Made by a program: the position numbers and the translations under genes | The notes under the pieces: model-generated | What the model saw: only the letters and a program-made list of their open reading frames with translations | What the model was told of the DNA's origin: nothing | Databases searched by the model: none | Origin: Dryocosmus kuriphilus | Lineage: Eukaryota > Arthropoda > Insecta > Hymenoptera > Cynipidae | DNA: 64,000 bases | Direction of reading: 5' to 3' | Assembly: GCA_038277395.1 (NCBI GenBank) | Contig: CM076197.1 | Location: forward strand, 84,119,951 to 84,183,950 | In this document: in pieces, positions 46,037-55,735 of the stretch | Layout: every line of letters starts with the position of its first letter | How positions within the stretch are numbered: position 1 is the stretch's first letter

Positions 46037-47125
46037 TAAAAATCTGCCCGCTTCGCGGGCACATTCTCATCGCGCGCTTCGCGCTCGATACGTTATTTAC
46101 GGCACTCGCGCTTCGCGCTCGATAAATTATTCACCTCGCGCTACGCGCTCGGTGTTTATGGATCCTATAAACCTTTACATTAAAAATGCCAAAAGGAACT
46201 ATTTTACTTAAGGCTCTATCGCCCTTAAGGAATACATTCTCATCATGACACTCGCGCTTCGCGCTCGATAATTACATTTTTTTAAAACACATTGTAGATT
46301 GGTAAAGTTTTTTTGTGATTTTCCAAATTTTCACAATACAGGATTTCGATTCTTAAAAGTAAAACGATGAGTCTTATAAATAAATTGTGTAGCTCTTTCC
46401 AAGATGAACAATTTTGCTTATTAATATTTTCTCATATCTTGCAAAGTTTTGATGAAAAGTGGTTTTCTTTATACTTCATAACATATTTCACGAATAACTC
46501 AAAAACTACGCGTCTGCTCAAAAAAATGATAGAGAGCAAATTTGTAGACCCTTTTTAAGGCAAACAACTTTGTTTATTATCATTTTTCCGTATCTTGCAT
46601 AGTTTGGCGGGAAATTTGAAAAATTTTGATTTTTAATAACGTTTTATCGATTAAAACAGAAACCGTGCATTTTACCAAAAAATGGTTAAAACAAATTTGT
46701 AGATATTTTTGAGGTGAACAATTTTATTTTCTTACATTTTTTTTATATCTCTCATAGTTTAGCCGGAAAATGGATTTTTTGATTTTGTGAAAACAGTTTT
46801 TGATGGATAAAACCATAATCGTTGGTCAAAAACCGCTGGTTAACGAACTCGTCCTTTATTTTTACCCCTTAAAGAAGTGTACAAAAGCGTATTTCAATCC
46901 GATTAGTCCTTCGAAAGTTATCGCGGTCACAGACGACGACGACAACGACAACGAGAACGACAACGACGACGACAACGACGACAACGACGACAACAGACAG
47001 ACAGACACGGTCATAAAGACTGTTTTTTTTCTGACTCAGGGGGTTTAAAACGTGGAGATTTCATGAAATCCGCGAAAGTCAAATTTTACATAAATCTAAT
47101 ACCTTCTCTGATGAGAATGTAAAAA
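46037..47125 (+). repeat. GC-hairpin repeat family, copy E
   Basis: Complete order: AAAAATCTGCCCGCTTCGCGGG, GCGCTTCGCGC and CGCGCTACGCGCTCGG blocks, three ~154-bp units (anchors 46389, 46544, 46699), the conserved block from 46803, a trinucleotide tract (about 46930-46994), GATTTCATGAAATC and CTTCTCTGATGAGAATGTAAAAA. Its 5' end faces the 5' end of copy D across ~150 bp. Confidence 0.78.
46803..47048 (+). CDS. Doubtful conserved mini-ORF of the GC-hairpin repeat (copy E)
   Basis: MDKTI.VGQKPLVNELVL, then LKKCTKA and NPISPSKVIA, followed by an Asp/Asn/Glu tract and RQTDTVIKTVFFLTQGV to a stop. It matches the mini-ORF at 5873 and those in copies A and D. No known domain, signal peptide or clear initiation context. 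The acidic tract comes from the microsatellite and varies in length. Confidence 0.15.
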   Translation: MDKTIIVGQKPLVNELVLYFYPLKKCTKAYFNPISPSKVIAVTDDDDNDNENDNDDDNDDNDDNRQTDTVIKTVFFLTQGV

Positions 47126-47127
47126 TA

Positions 47128-47251
47128 ATTTTCTTCAACAGCGGAGCGAAACTCAAGTTTCGGATCGCTACGTAGGATGGAAACTAAGCGATTGCCGGCT
47201 CGTACGAAGCGGATGGAAACTTACTTGTTTCGTTCCACTGTTGAAGAAAAT
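47128..47251. repeat. ~125-bp hairpin element abutting copy E
   Basis: ATTTTCTTCAACAGCGGAGC (47128) and its imperfect reverse complement ending TTGAAGAAAAT (47251) enclose GC-richer sequence. It begins 2 bases after copy E's TGTAAAAA end. MITE-like. Confidence 0.6.
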
Positions 47252-47845
47252 AGTAGGTACTCGTATGTGGACCTCGAGCAAAAACATTCGTTTGCGCCCG
47301 TTTTCGCTCTCGGTGCACAATGTGCTCTATCCTCATAGAGGTGTTTCTAAACATTTTGTTTAAATTGTTGTTTAAAGTTTTCCAACAAGACCGACAGAGA
47401 ACCAATTTAATCAAACATATTTTGATAGAGAAACTTAACTTTGATATCGTAAAACAAGTTAAATGTCATAAGTCTACTTAGAAAAGGATTTTAGAACACA
47501 TAAAGAAGGGTACTATTTAATCTGATAAGCATACATTATCGCCAAAAAGCAGCAACTAAATTTTTTTCTCTGGTGTCAATATTTTTTTATAATTATATTA
47601 TTATGATATAAATCAAAAATAGTTTTACTAATATCAGTCATTATATTACCTACCTATTGTCGTCAAAAAAGGTGAAAAGGTGAATTTTTTTTTACGAAAA
47701 CGTGATAAATAGGTGTAAAAAATGTTGCATAAGTTAAGTAAATATGTAAATCAATGTTCATCAACATTTAATTAATTATTTATCCTTTCCCATTCTTGCA
47801 TCTCTCGCACCGCAGAATATTTCGGAAACAAATGAATTCCGGTCA

Positions 47846-48320
47846 TACGTGGCACGCGCGGTAGCAAGCACGCTTGAAGCGTGTAACGGCTTCAGTTAAA
47901 AATTCATTATTTAATAACTATTCATTTATCTACTTTGAAATTTTTACAGTATATTTTGGAATGTGTTAGGAATATTAATCCAAAAAAAAAGTGAAAATAA
48001 TTATGCCATTTCTTAGCAATCTCTACTTGTTTATAAAAATGCCTAATTTATTTATGAAAATTTAATGCAGAAATTTTTCAGTATACTTCATTTCGAAGCT
48101 CGGGATCAACCGCATATTAAATAAAATGTTTGAAATTTTTTTGATAAATACTTTTTCAGTTATAAAAAAGTTAAGACGATCACTTTTTTTAACACAATAA
48201 TTTTCAAAAATTTATTTCTCGGAAATTTGCATATCATATTGAAATAAAAAAATACGTATCAAATATTTTTCAGCAAAGAACGAAAGAAAAAATATTTCAC
48301 GCAAAAAAAAATTTAGAGGG
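47846..48320 (-). repeat. Right inverted arm of the 4.65 kb composite
   Basis: Reverse complement of 43673-44147 with a few percent mismatches and small indels. Confidence 0.75.
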
Positions 48321-48371
48321 TGAATCCCGTAAAATGACACTTATGTTTCACGGATCATCTGCTAACTGATG

Positions 48372-48374
48372 CCC

Positions 48375-48405
<31 letters not shown>
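48372..48405. repeat. Homopolymer C24-A10
   Basis: 24 C followed by 10 A, 52 bp outside the right arm of the composite. The true length is uncertain in any read type. Confidence 0.8.
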
Positions 48406-48736
48406 GTCTGACATAATGTACGGATGACCCTTAGAATAACTTTTTCTGAAAAAAGAATTTTAATAAAACACAAATTTATATTTGTCCATTTTTAGATAAT
48501 TTTTTAATAGGATTATTTTTTTCAGAACGTGATTCTAAAAGAAGTTTTTGATTGTGATTCAAAATTTCGCAAAAAAGAATTTGTTTTTAATTTTAATATT
48601 TTCATCACTCGAAGAACAGTGCCATTAGAGACATAGAAATTATCCGTTGGAATTATTCATGTGTCATAATTTAATTAATTAATTTGGTTTTATTCAAGAA
48701 TAATCTGAGTATATTATTACAAAATAAAATTTATTA

Positions 48737-49384
48737 CACTTAAATTTCGATAAATTGAACAGCTGATAATTCGAGTTTCTGATAATTCGAACTGTTCATT
48801 AGAATTTCAAACAATATGTATCAATTTGCTACCTGAACTTTGGCAGGTCAAGTCAATGTCTAATTATTCTGTAAACAAACAAAAAACTATAAGAAAATAT
48901 TTTTAAAATTAAAAAAAGTCACTCCGAACTGAAAAATGCGTACCGCCTTGGATATGTCACATAAAAAAGTAACACTAAACAATGGTGTTAACTTTTTTTT
49001 ACTTTTTAAAAATAACTTTATTTTAGTTTGCAGTTACGGATTTTACCAGTAAAACAATATAAGTTAAGACTTTTTACGTCGGGGAAAAAATAGTCAATAC
49101 TGTAACAAGCGTTAGTATCAAATTATGTTTTTAATCAGTGCCTATACCATATGTACCTTCTTCATTAGTAAGAGATAATATAATTTATTACTATTTATTT
49201 ATATGACAACTATTATTCATTCATTATTATTATTATCAGTAATTTATTATTTTCATTTATTTGGTAATTATTTTTTGATTCATTATGGTGCCATCTGAAA
49301 ACTGCATTATTCGATAATTCGAATTGTCGATAATTCGAATTTTTTTCATGTTCCTTACCACTTCGAATTATGGAAGTTTCACTG
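48737..49384. mobile_element. Pogo-like MITE (648 bp) with TA target duplication
   Basis: The right end, read inward, is CAGTGAAACTTCCATAATTC. The left end, CACTTAAATTTCGATAAATT, matches it loosely. Both ends have subterminal GATAATTCGAA motifs, as in pogo/Tigger-type ends, and TA lies outside each (48735-48736, 49385-49386). No transposase. Family placement rests only on the end sequence. Confidence 0.5.
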
Positions 49385-49796
49385 TATTAATTATTCTGGA
49401 TACAAAAACGTTTAATATCAATTTAAAGATTTTCTTTAATTCAAAAATAAATAGAGCAATTTTTTTTATTTCACAATTCTTATATTCAGTGCCACGATGC
49501 AATGCACTGTAAAAGCCTTAAAGGCATGCTCTTGGCGAAACTGCGAATAAAATTGGAAACGAAATTAGTTTCAAATTTGGCAACGTCGCGGGCTTGGTAG
49601 CGTCGGGAAATCGTATAAATTATATACAAATGGATTTGATAAGACGGTTTTCATATACTGGGTCTGACAAAGTAGGCGAAACATAGAAGGGACCGATATA
49701 CCCTGGGTCTGGTTTCGAATTCTGTACATAGTGGGAATGACAACGTCGGTCGTACCAATATATATATATTTGTTTTTTATTAAATTAATTTTACCT

Positions 49797-50803
49797 TGGA
49801 AAATTCTGTCTTCCTCCTCCACTTTTGTGGGAATCTCCTCCAGATTATAATCTAGCTCTTCCAGAGTCTGCTTCTTTTTGCTGATGGCATCGCTGGTTAT
49901 CTTTTTAACGTTATTTTGTAGGAGAACATATGAGTTCTCCTTATCAATTTTTTCTTTATAGCTCCTAATTTTTTCGGCCTTTGCCGTCTTGAACAAATTT
50001 TGTTGGTTTTCCTTATTATAATTGCTAACATTTTTTTTAATCCTTAGCACGCATCTTCTGAACTCCTAGCACACATTTTTTCCTCTCCTCAGACTTCCTT
50101 TCTTTTAAAAGTTTCGCCGCTGCATGCTTATTTTCAATTAGTTTTTTTATTGCTGCAGCGGCTTCTTGATCCTTTTTCTTCAACTCGTTCGGCAGAAGTT
50201 CTTCTTTTTGTTGCTGTTTGTGTTGTTGTTGTTCTGTTCTTCTTGTTGTCGTTGTGTCCGGGGAGGCGTGTCACAGTCATTATCCAGCTCAATTGTCTGG
50301 ATATTAACTGCAGGCCTTGTCGATGCAGAGATGGCCCTTTTAATTCGCGGATCACGTTCCCACACTGGCGGTGCAGCTTCATTGTCATCGCTTAATGTTA
50401 ACACCGTCTGTGTTAACATTTTTGGAGGGTTTCTTCTCTGTAACTTTTTTAAGGCGGCCTGCCCCTTTACTCGACAACTTCCTTTTCTTGTCCGTCCCTT
50501 CTGCGTTGTATAACTCTATAAAGAAAAAGGAACAGTTTATTATTTAATTCCATAATAATGATTTATTATGCTCTATTATAAGAAATAATTTTTTTTCAAC
50601 TAACCTACTGTTTCCTGCGCCCTTTCTATGATACGCTTCAGTGTCTGCTTTAGGGCAGGGACTAGGAGAGAAATAGGACTCCTGTTGCTCTCTCGCTCAA
50701 GGCTAGACCTAGAGGTCTCACAGAGCAGGTCAGCTTTCGTTCCTCTCGGACTCGGAGTGGAGGGACACTCAAAGGGGTCAATAAAGTTCGCAAACAGAAG
50801 GGT
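49797..50803 (-). pseudogene. Unidentified gene fragment, two exons, frameshifted
   Basis: This is the only candidate for host coding sequence, read on the minus strand. Exon 1 (acceptor about 50804, GAACCGATTTTCAG) encodes FIDPFECPSTPSPRGTK, a Ser/Arg-rich stretch and KQTLKRIIERAQETV, and ends at a GTTAGT donor (50605). An 89-bp intron follows. Exon 2 (from 50515 after TTTTCTTTATAG) continues in phase with ELYNAEGTDKKRKLSSKGAG. At an A6 run (about 50448) the sensible frame shifts to QRRNPPKMLTQTVLTLSDD, and in a CAA/AAC run (about 50225) it shifts again to a charged coiled-coil-like part (KKKDQEAAAAIKKL). That part stops near 50043, and an adjacent frame carries more Lys/Glu-rich sequence to a possible donor (AAG|GTAAAATT) at 49797. 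I do not recognise the protein. KKRK suggests nuclear localisation. Both shifts sit in simple sequence, so either assembly error or a pseudogene is possible. Confidence 0.4.
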
Positions 50804-50840
50804 CCTGAAAATCGGTTCACCCGAATTCCGGTGCACCTGA

Positions 50841-51181
50841 ATTCGGCACACGGTCCGTGTTTGACCTGCTAGTCGGTGGGCCCTCTAAAATTTTGACCCG
50901 AATTCGGCACAGGACTAGAGAACAATGACGCCTAACCCTGCTTAAGTCGGTGCACTCGAGTTCCTCTCGTGGCAAAAGTAATCATTTGTAATATAATTTT
51001 ACGAGTATATTCAGTACCTTATTTTAAAGAACAAGGTAATTTCCCCATTTCCAAGTGTTTTAATGTATTTTCAAGTGTTCTTATGCATTTTAAAGAACCA
51101 ATTTGGCCATTACCAAGTGTCTGAAGATAGAAGTACCCCACATCCCGCAAGCCCTTTTCCAGCTGTTTAATAATATTTTTA
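50841..51181 (+). repeat. 5' direct repeat flanking the non-LTR element (copy 1)
   Basis: 341 bp, ~97% identical to 55661-56000. It runs from ATTCGGCAC..GGTCCGTGTTTG to TGTTTAATAATATTTTTA. It is probably part of the element's 5' UTR, repeated because a second, deleted copy lies downstream in tandem. Confidence 0.8.
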
Positions 51182-51466
51182 GACGAGATGGAATATGGCG
51201 TCGGGCCTGTTGGTCGCGTGCGTGATCGCTCTGTGTGTTTTCGCCAGTGGTGGTTTTTTTGTGACTGAAGTTGCTTCTGAATTTTTGAAGGTGAAGTGTC
51301 GGATCGGTGGCTGACTGAATTCTGTTTTTGTTGCGATGTTCTCATCTCAATGAGGCTGTGTATTTTGTGTTGATTTCGAGATCTAAGGTTCTGGGAACTA
51401 ACGGCTCTTCAAACATTGACTCCGACCCGTCGAACAGCTGTCCGGTTCAGGGCCGTGTCACCACAA

Positions 51467-52367
51467 ATGGGTGCCCCTGGTATGTCTCCGGCTGACGTGT
51501 TGCGATTTGAGACCCTGCTAACTTCCATAAAGGAGGATACTTCAATAACGAAAAACGATGTAGCTGCCCTGAAGGGTTCAGTCGCTCAGATCCAGGGTGA
51601 ACTGGACCTTCTGAGACGCGAAACAGAATCGCTAAGATTAAGGAATGATCAGCTGGAGAGGAAAAACACCGATATGGAAAACGACATGAAACTGTTGAAA
51701 GAAGAGGTCGTGCAGCTCCGAAGGGATGCCAGTACCAAAAATGTGATTCTTTATAAGCTTAGCGACACTGAGTCATACAATAGCGACCTAGTCTCGTCTG
51801 TTCGACAGGTGTTCTCGAATGCTAAAGTTGAAAATGCTGTAGTGGATTCTGCTTTTCGTCTGGGAAAGAACCCTGGCGACAGACCGGTGTTGATCAGGTT
51901 GGGGTCTCCATCTCAAAGGTTCCAGGTTTTTTCAAAAGGCGAAATCCTTCACGGCAATGGGCTTGACAGTCACGAGTGACAGGTCGAAGCTCGAAAGGCA
52001 GACGAGAAGGCAGCTCATCCAGAAGAAGAGCATCCTGAAGGATCGAGGCTTCGAAGTGTTAATAAAAGGTAATCACTTGGAATTCGATGGGAAAGTGCTG
52101 ACATCTGACGAAATTAGTGCTATGTCTGCTGGCCATCCTACTAGTGTGATAGATACATTTCTTGGGGCGAAGGACACGATCAAGAGACAGAGAGGTAGAT
52201 CCTCCAAGAAAACTGGGTCAGAGTCGGAATCAATTTCTTCGTCCGAAGAAGCACGTCGAAACAAGGAAGGCTCCATCAGTGAGTTTCTATCCGGAAATCT
52301 CGCCCAGAACTCCCCGGCAAAGTCTTTGCGAAGAGGATCGAATAGGGCCCGTAAGGAAAGTAAATGA
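51467..52367 (+). pseudogene. ORF1 protein of the non-LTR element (one frameshift)
   Basis: Non-LTR ORF1 proteins bind the element's RNA and act as chaperones in the ribonucleoprotein. From ATG 51467 (MGAPGMSPADV), the first ~90 residues form a heptad-rich coiled coil (LDLLRRETESLRLRNDQLE, MENDMKLLKEEVVQL). An RRM-like fold follows (NVILYKLSDTES, VVDSAFRLGK, RPVLIRLGSPSQRFQVF), as in L1-type ORF1. Near 51950-51965 a one-base shift moves the C-terminal part (LTVTSDRSKLERQTRRQLIQ) into the next frame, which runs to the stop at 52365-52367 with a basic Ser/Arg-rich tail. No CCHC knuckles. The frame past 51416 is open upstream, but the first ATG is at 51467. Confidence 0.78.
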
Positions 52368-55300
52368 GTTATCACCGTTGGTGAGAGGGAGGTTACCCCG
52401 GATTGTTTTCTGGAACTGTTACGGTTTCTCCAATGTTGGTGATTTGATAATGTTCAACTACGATTCGGATATTTTATGCCTGAGCGAAACTTGGCTCCAA
52501 TCGGCGCCTGTAACTCCGCCTTGGTTATCTCAGCATGTTTCCTTCAACGTGGATGCGATACGAGTAAGTAAATTTGGTAGAGCTAGTGGGGGTTTGGCGC
52601 TATTTGTGAGTCGGAAGAGGTTTATCTGTGAGTTGTTGGATTCTTCCTCAGAGTGGATTTTTGTAAAGTGCACAGATAATTCTTTGGTTTTTATTGTGGG
52701 CCTCATTTATTTCAAGCCGAGTCTTGACCATGATTATTTGCGCGACGGTTTAGACTCTGTCCTTGATCGTCTAGAAGAGTTACATCCTTCCACGCCTATA
52801 GTTCTGGGAGGGGATTTTAATGCGCGGATTGGGGATTTGAATCAGATATGCCCTGATGCTATTCCGGCGGGGGCGAATGCGAGCGCGGGGAGGTTGGTAT
52901 CCGATCCTGTAATATGTAAGCGTGGTACTACGCTGATTGATTGTTTAGAAATACGTGGGTTTGCTATTCTGAACGGAAGATTTAGGGGTGACTGCCCGGC
53001 TGGCCTTACTTGCCTCTCTTCTGGAGGGGGGAGTACTATAGATCTTGTGGCGTGCGATTTATCGTCCATAGAAGGGATAAGTGATCTTAAAATTGTGCCT
53101 ATCGCGACGCGCTCGGATCATTTGCCGGTCTGCGTAGAGCTATCGTCATCGAGAGGAGAGGGGATAAGAGAGGATAACACTGTTGAACGTAAAATTATTA
53201 GGAACGCAAGGCTGACTTGGAGGGAGGACAGAAGGGGGGTATTCCGAGAGTCACTATTTCTCCCGGACCCGGAGGCAGCGTTTGACTCTTCAGTATCTGT
53301 CGCAAATGATAATTTTATCTCGGCAATTAAGGCGGCGGCCTCAACTGCTGGTATGATTCAGACTAACTCTACGCGTTTTATAGGGAAAAAGCCTTGGTTT
53401 GACTGGGCATGCTATAATGCCAAAAGAAAGGTAGTAAATAGTCTTAAAGATTGTAAAAGATCAGGGTTCGCACAAGAGGATATTAATAAATTTAATTTAA
53501 ATAAAAAAGCTTATACCTTACTATTAACCTCGAAAAAAAATGGGTATGAGAAGGCCTTTCAGGAAGCTCTTGAATCTGCTAGAGGAACGTTAGAGTTTTG
53601 GAGAGCAGTTAACTTTTTTAAGCCTAGGCTCACATAGAGTAGTAATATTGACCTTCAATCATGGCAAGCTTTTGCGAATAGGTTGTATCCTCCTAAAGTG
53701 AACCTTGATCTTTCTTGGAGTGTTAATACACATCCCCTGCTAGATACCCAAATATCAAGGGAGGAAATCAAGGCTGCTATTTGTAAATGTAAAAAGGGGA
53801 AAGCCCCCGGCCATGATGGGATTTCCGCCGAGTTTTATCGTGCTTTACCCGAAATAGGTTTAGACTATCTTGAGTGTCTGTTCGGGAGGATCTGGGAAAA
53901 TGAGGAGGTTCCCCCTTCTTGGGCAATGATTCTCACGTGTATGTTATTCAAGAAGGGGGACAAAGAGGATCCAGGCTCCTACAGAGATATTGCGTTAGTG
54001 AATGTCATCGCAAAAATATTTACGCGGATCCTCCTGGAAAGACTTGTAGAGTGGACGAATGTTGAGAAATGTATACCTGAATTTCAAGCTGGTTTTAGGG
54101 CTTCCAGAGGCTGTATGGACCACATATTTGTTCTAAGCTCTATTATTCAAATTCATCTCTCCACTCCTGGACGGAAAGTTTTTGCATGTTTCGTTGATTT
54201 TAGAAGGGCCTTTCCTTCAGTTAATCATGATCTTCTCTGGTCTAAATTATTGAAACTGGGTATTAGTACGAGATTCATTAGGATCATGAAAAGCCTTTAC
54301 GATGCAGCTAAAATGTCTATCCGTACACCTGAGGGTCTTACTGATCCAGTGGACGTGACTTGCGGAGTTCTCCAAGGGGAACTTCCAAGTCCTGTCCTTT
54401 TTATCTTATTGATTGGAGACCTGGAAGATTTTTTTCGGATTCGGGGAGTAAGGGGAATCTCTATCAATCATGTGAAGGAGATCGTCTTGCTGGCATATGC
54501 CGATGATATCGTGATGCTTGCTGACTCTCGTATTGATCTTCAGAGGAAAATGAATGTCCTGGCTGAGTATTGTGACTTAAACTTTTTGGAGGTTAATACT
54601 TCAAAGACCAAGACCATGATCTTTCATAGAGGGAGACCACCTAGAATTCCAAGTTTTACTTTCAAGGATATGCAGCTAGAGATGGTCAAGGGAGTATATT
54701 TATCTGGGGAATACATTTTCGAGCGCTGGTACTTTTACATTGGCGTGTAATAAAAGAATTGCCGCCGCAAGAATGGCTACGGGGTCAACTTTACAAGTTC
54801 TGCGGAACTCCAAAGCAGAATCCTGGCGCTCAAAATTGATTCTTTTTCAAAGTCTTGTAGCTAATGTTCTGTTCTATGCCATAGGAATTTGGGGCCCACG
54901 ATTCTGTGGGGAGGTCGAGGTCATCCAAACCACCTTCTTTAAGAAGGTGCTTGGCCTTCCGCCTTACACTCCGGGTTATGCCATAAGACTAGAGTTGGGC
55001 AGAGTTCCAATTGCTTACAATATCTTAAAAATGTCATTGAACTGGTTGGAGAGAGTCTTGGGCATGGAAGAAGAGAGACTGCCTAGAATTTGTTTGTCAC
55101 GGCTGCAGATCCTGGCTGATTCGGACTCTGGTGTTCCAAAATTTAACTGGGTCTTACAGGTCAAAAATCTTATTTCGTTGTGTGGGCAGGGTGACATGTG
55201 GCCTGGCTTGGACTTGCAGTGTCTACAGTCATGCAAAGAGTCAATTTTGGCGAAGTTCGAGGCCCATCTCAGGGGGGCGGACTTGAGCAGGTTAGCGCAG

Positions 55301-55408
55301 TCAACGTCTCTGCAGGTGCTGCCCTTCCTTAGTATTCACCCATTAGGTCATTTACATCGCTACAAAGTTTTCTATATCAATATTAAGGAGTGTCGAGTCT
55401 TCCTTTGA
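52162..55408 (+). pseudogene. ORF2: APE endonuclease and reverse transcriptase (in-frame stop, one frameshift)
   Basis: It nicks target DNA and primes reverse transcription there. The frame opens at 52162 inside ORF1, but homology starts only near 52390, so the true start is unclear. Endonuclease motifs are intact: FWNCYGF (Asn85 counting from 52162), LSETWL (Glu109), GGDFNARIGD (Asp218, Asn220), TIDLVACD (Asp294), SDHLPV (His320). A single TAG at 53635-53637 interrupts, and the same frame continues into RT: KAPGHDGISAEF, FQAGFRASRGC, FVDFRRAF (first catalytic Asp), GVLQGELPSP, and YADD (54499-54510, catalytic Asp pair). Near 54700 a one-base shift occurs; the following frame restores LGNTFSSAGTFTLACNKR and runs to 55408. 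GELPSP differs from the usual GEPLSP order. CAG-to-TAG would explain the stop. Confidence 0.85.
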
Positions 55409-55500
55409 AGCATTCTCTCCTACCGGAAGAACCCTTGTGCCCAATTCATGCTCGCCGAAAACTACCTGCCTCAGCTCTGTGCCGAATTCAGGTCTTAGAT

Positions 55501-55735
55501 TCTGAGGGTGGTTGACTGTGTGCCGAATTCAGGTGCGCCCCCGAATTCGGCACAGGGTCCGTGTTTGACCTGCTAGTCGTGGGCCCTCTAAAATTTTGGC
55601 CCAAATTCGGCACAATTCTGAGGGTGGTTGACTGTGTGCCGAATTCAGCTGCGCCCCCGAATTCGGCACCGGTCCGTGTTTGACCTGCTAGTCGGTGGGC
55701 CCTCTAAAATTTTGGCCCGAATTCGGCACAGGACT
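55501..55735 (+). repeat. Two ~116-bp tandem units at the 3' end of the element
   Basis: TCTGAGGGTGGTTGACTGTG begins at 55501 and 55617. Each unit continues through CCCCCGAATTCGGCAC, GGTCCGTGTTTGACCTGCTA and GGGCCCTCTAAAATTTTGG. It joins the 3' end of one element copy to the 5' end of the next. Confidence 0.75.

Larger units (their letters stand above)
43673..48320. mobile_element. 4.65 kb composite with ~475-bp inverted ends
   Basis: The left arm (43673-44147, beginning CCCTAAATTTTTTTTGCGTG) and right arm (47846-48320) are reverse complements. They share GAAAAATATTTGATACG, CCGTTACACGCTTCAAGCG and TGCTTGCTACCGCGCGTGC. Inside are two head-to-head GC-hairpin repeat copies, a direct duplication and a small hairpin. 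There is no transposase ORF. It could be a foldback-type element into which other repeats inserted. No clear target duplication was found at the ends. Confidence 0.65.
50841..55548 (+). mobile_element. APE-type non-LTR retrotransposon, near full length
   Basis: Order: 5' UTR (50841-51466), ORF1 (coiled coil plus RRM-like), ORF2 (APE endonuclease plus reverse transcriptase), and a 3' region with GAGGGTGGTTGACTGTGTGC. No RNase H and no poly(A) tail seen. ORF1 and ORF2 overlap in different frames. It is inactivated by two frameshifts and one in-frame stop, otherwise well preserved, so insertion is fairly recent. Clade not assigned. Confidence 0.82.

Noticed and set aside
45690..46280. CRISPR-like array from recurring GCGCTTCGCGC palindromes
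   Set aside because: Spacing is irregular, spacers are related to each other, and the context is a eukaryotic repeat family.
2841..47120. CTGATGAG at the repeat 3' end as a hammerhead ribozyme core
   Set aside because: No GAAA core segment or closing stems at the right distance; copies vary at this site.
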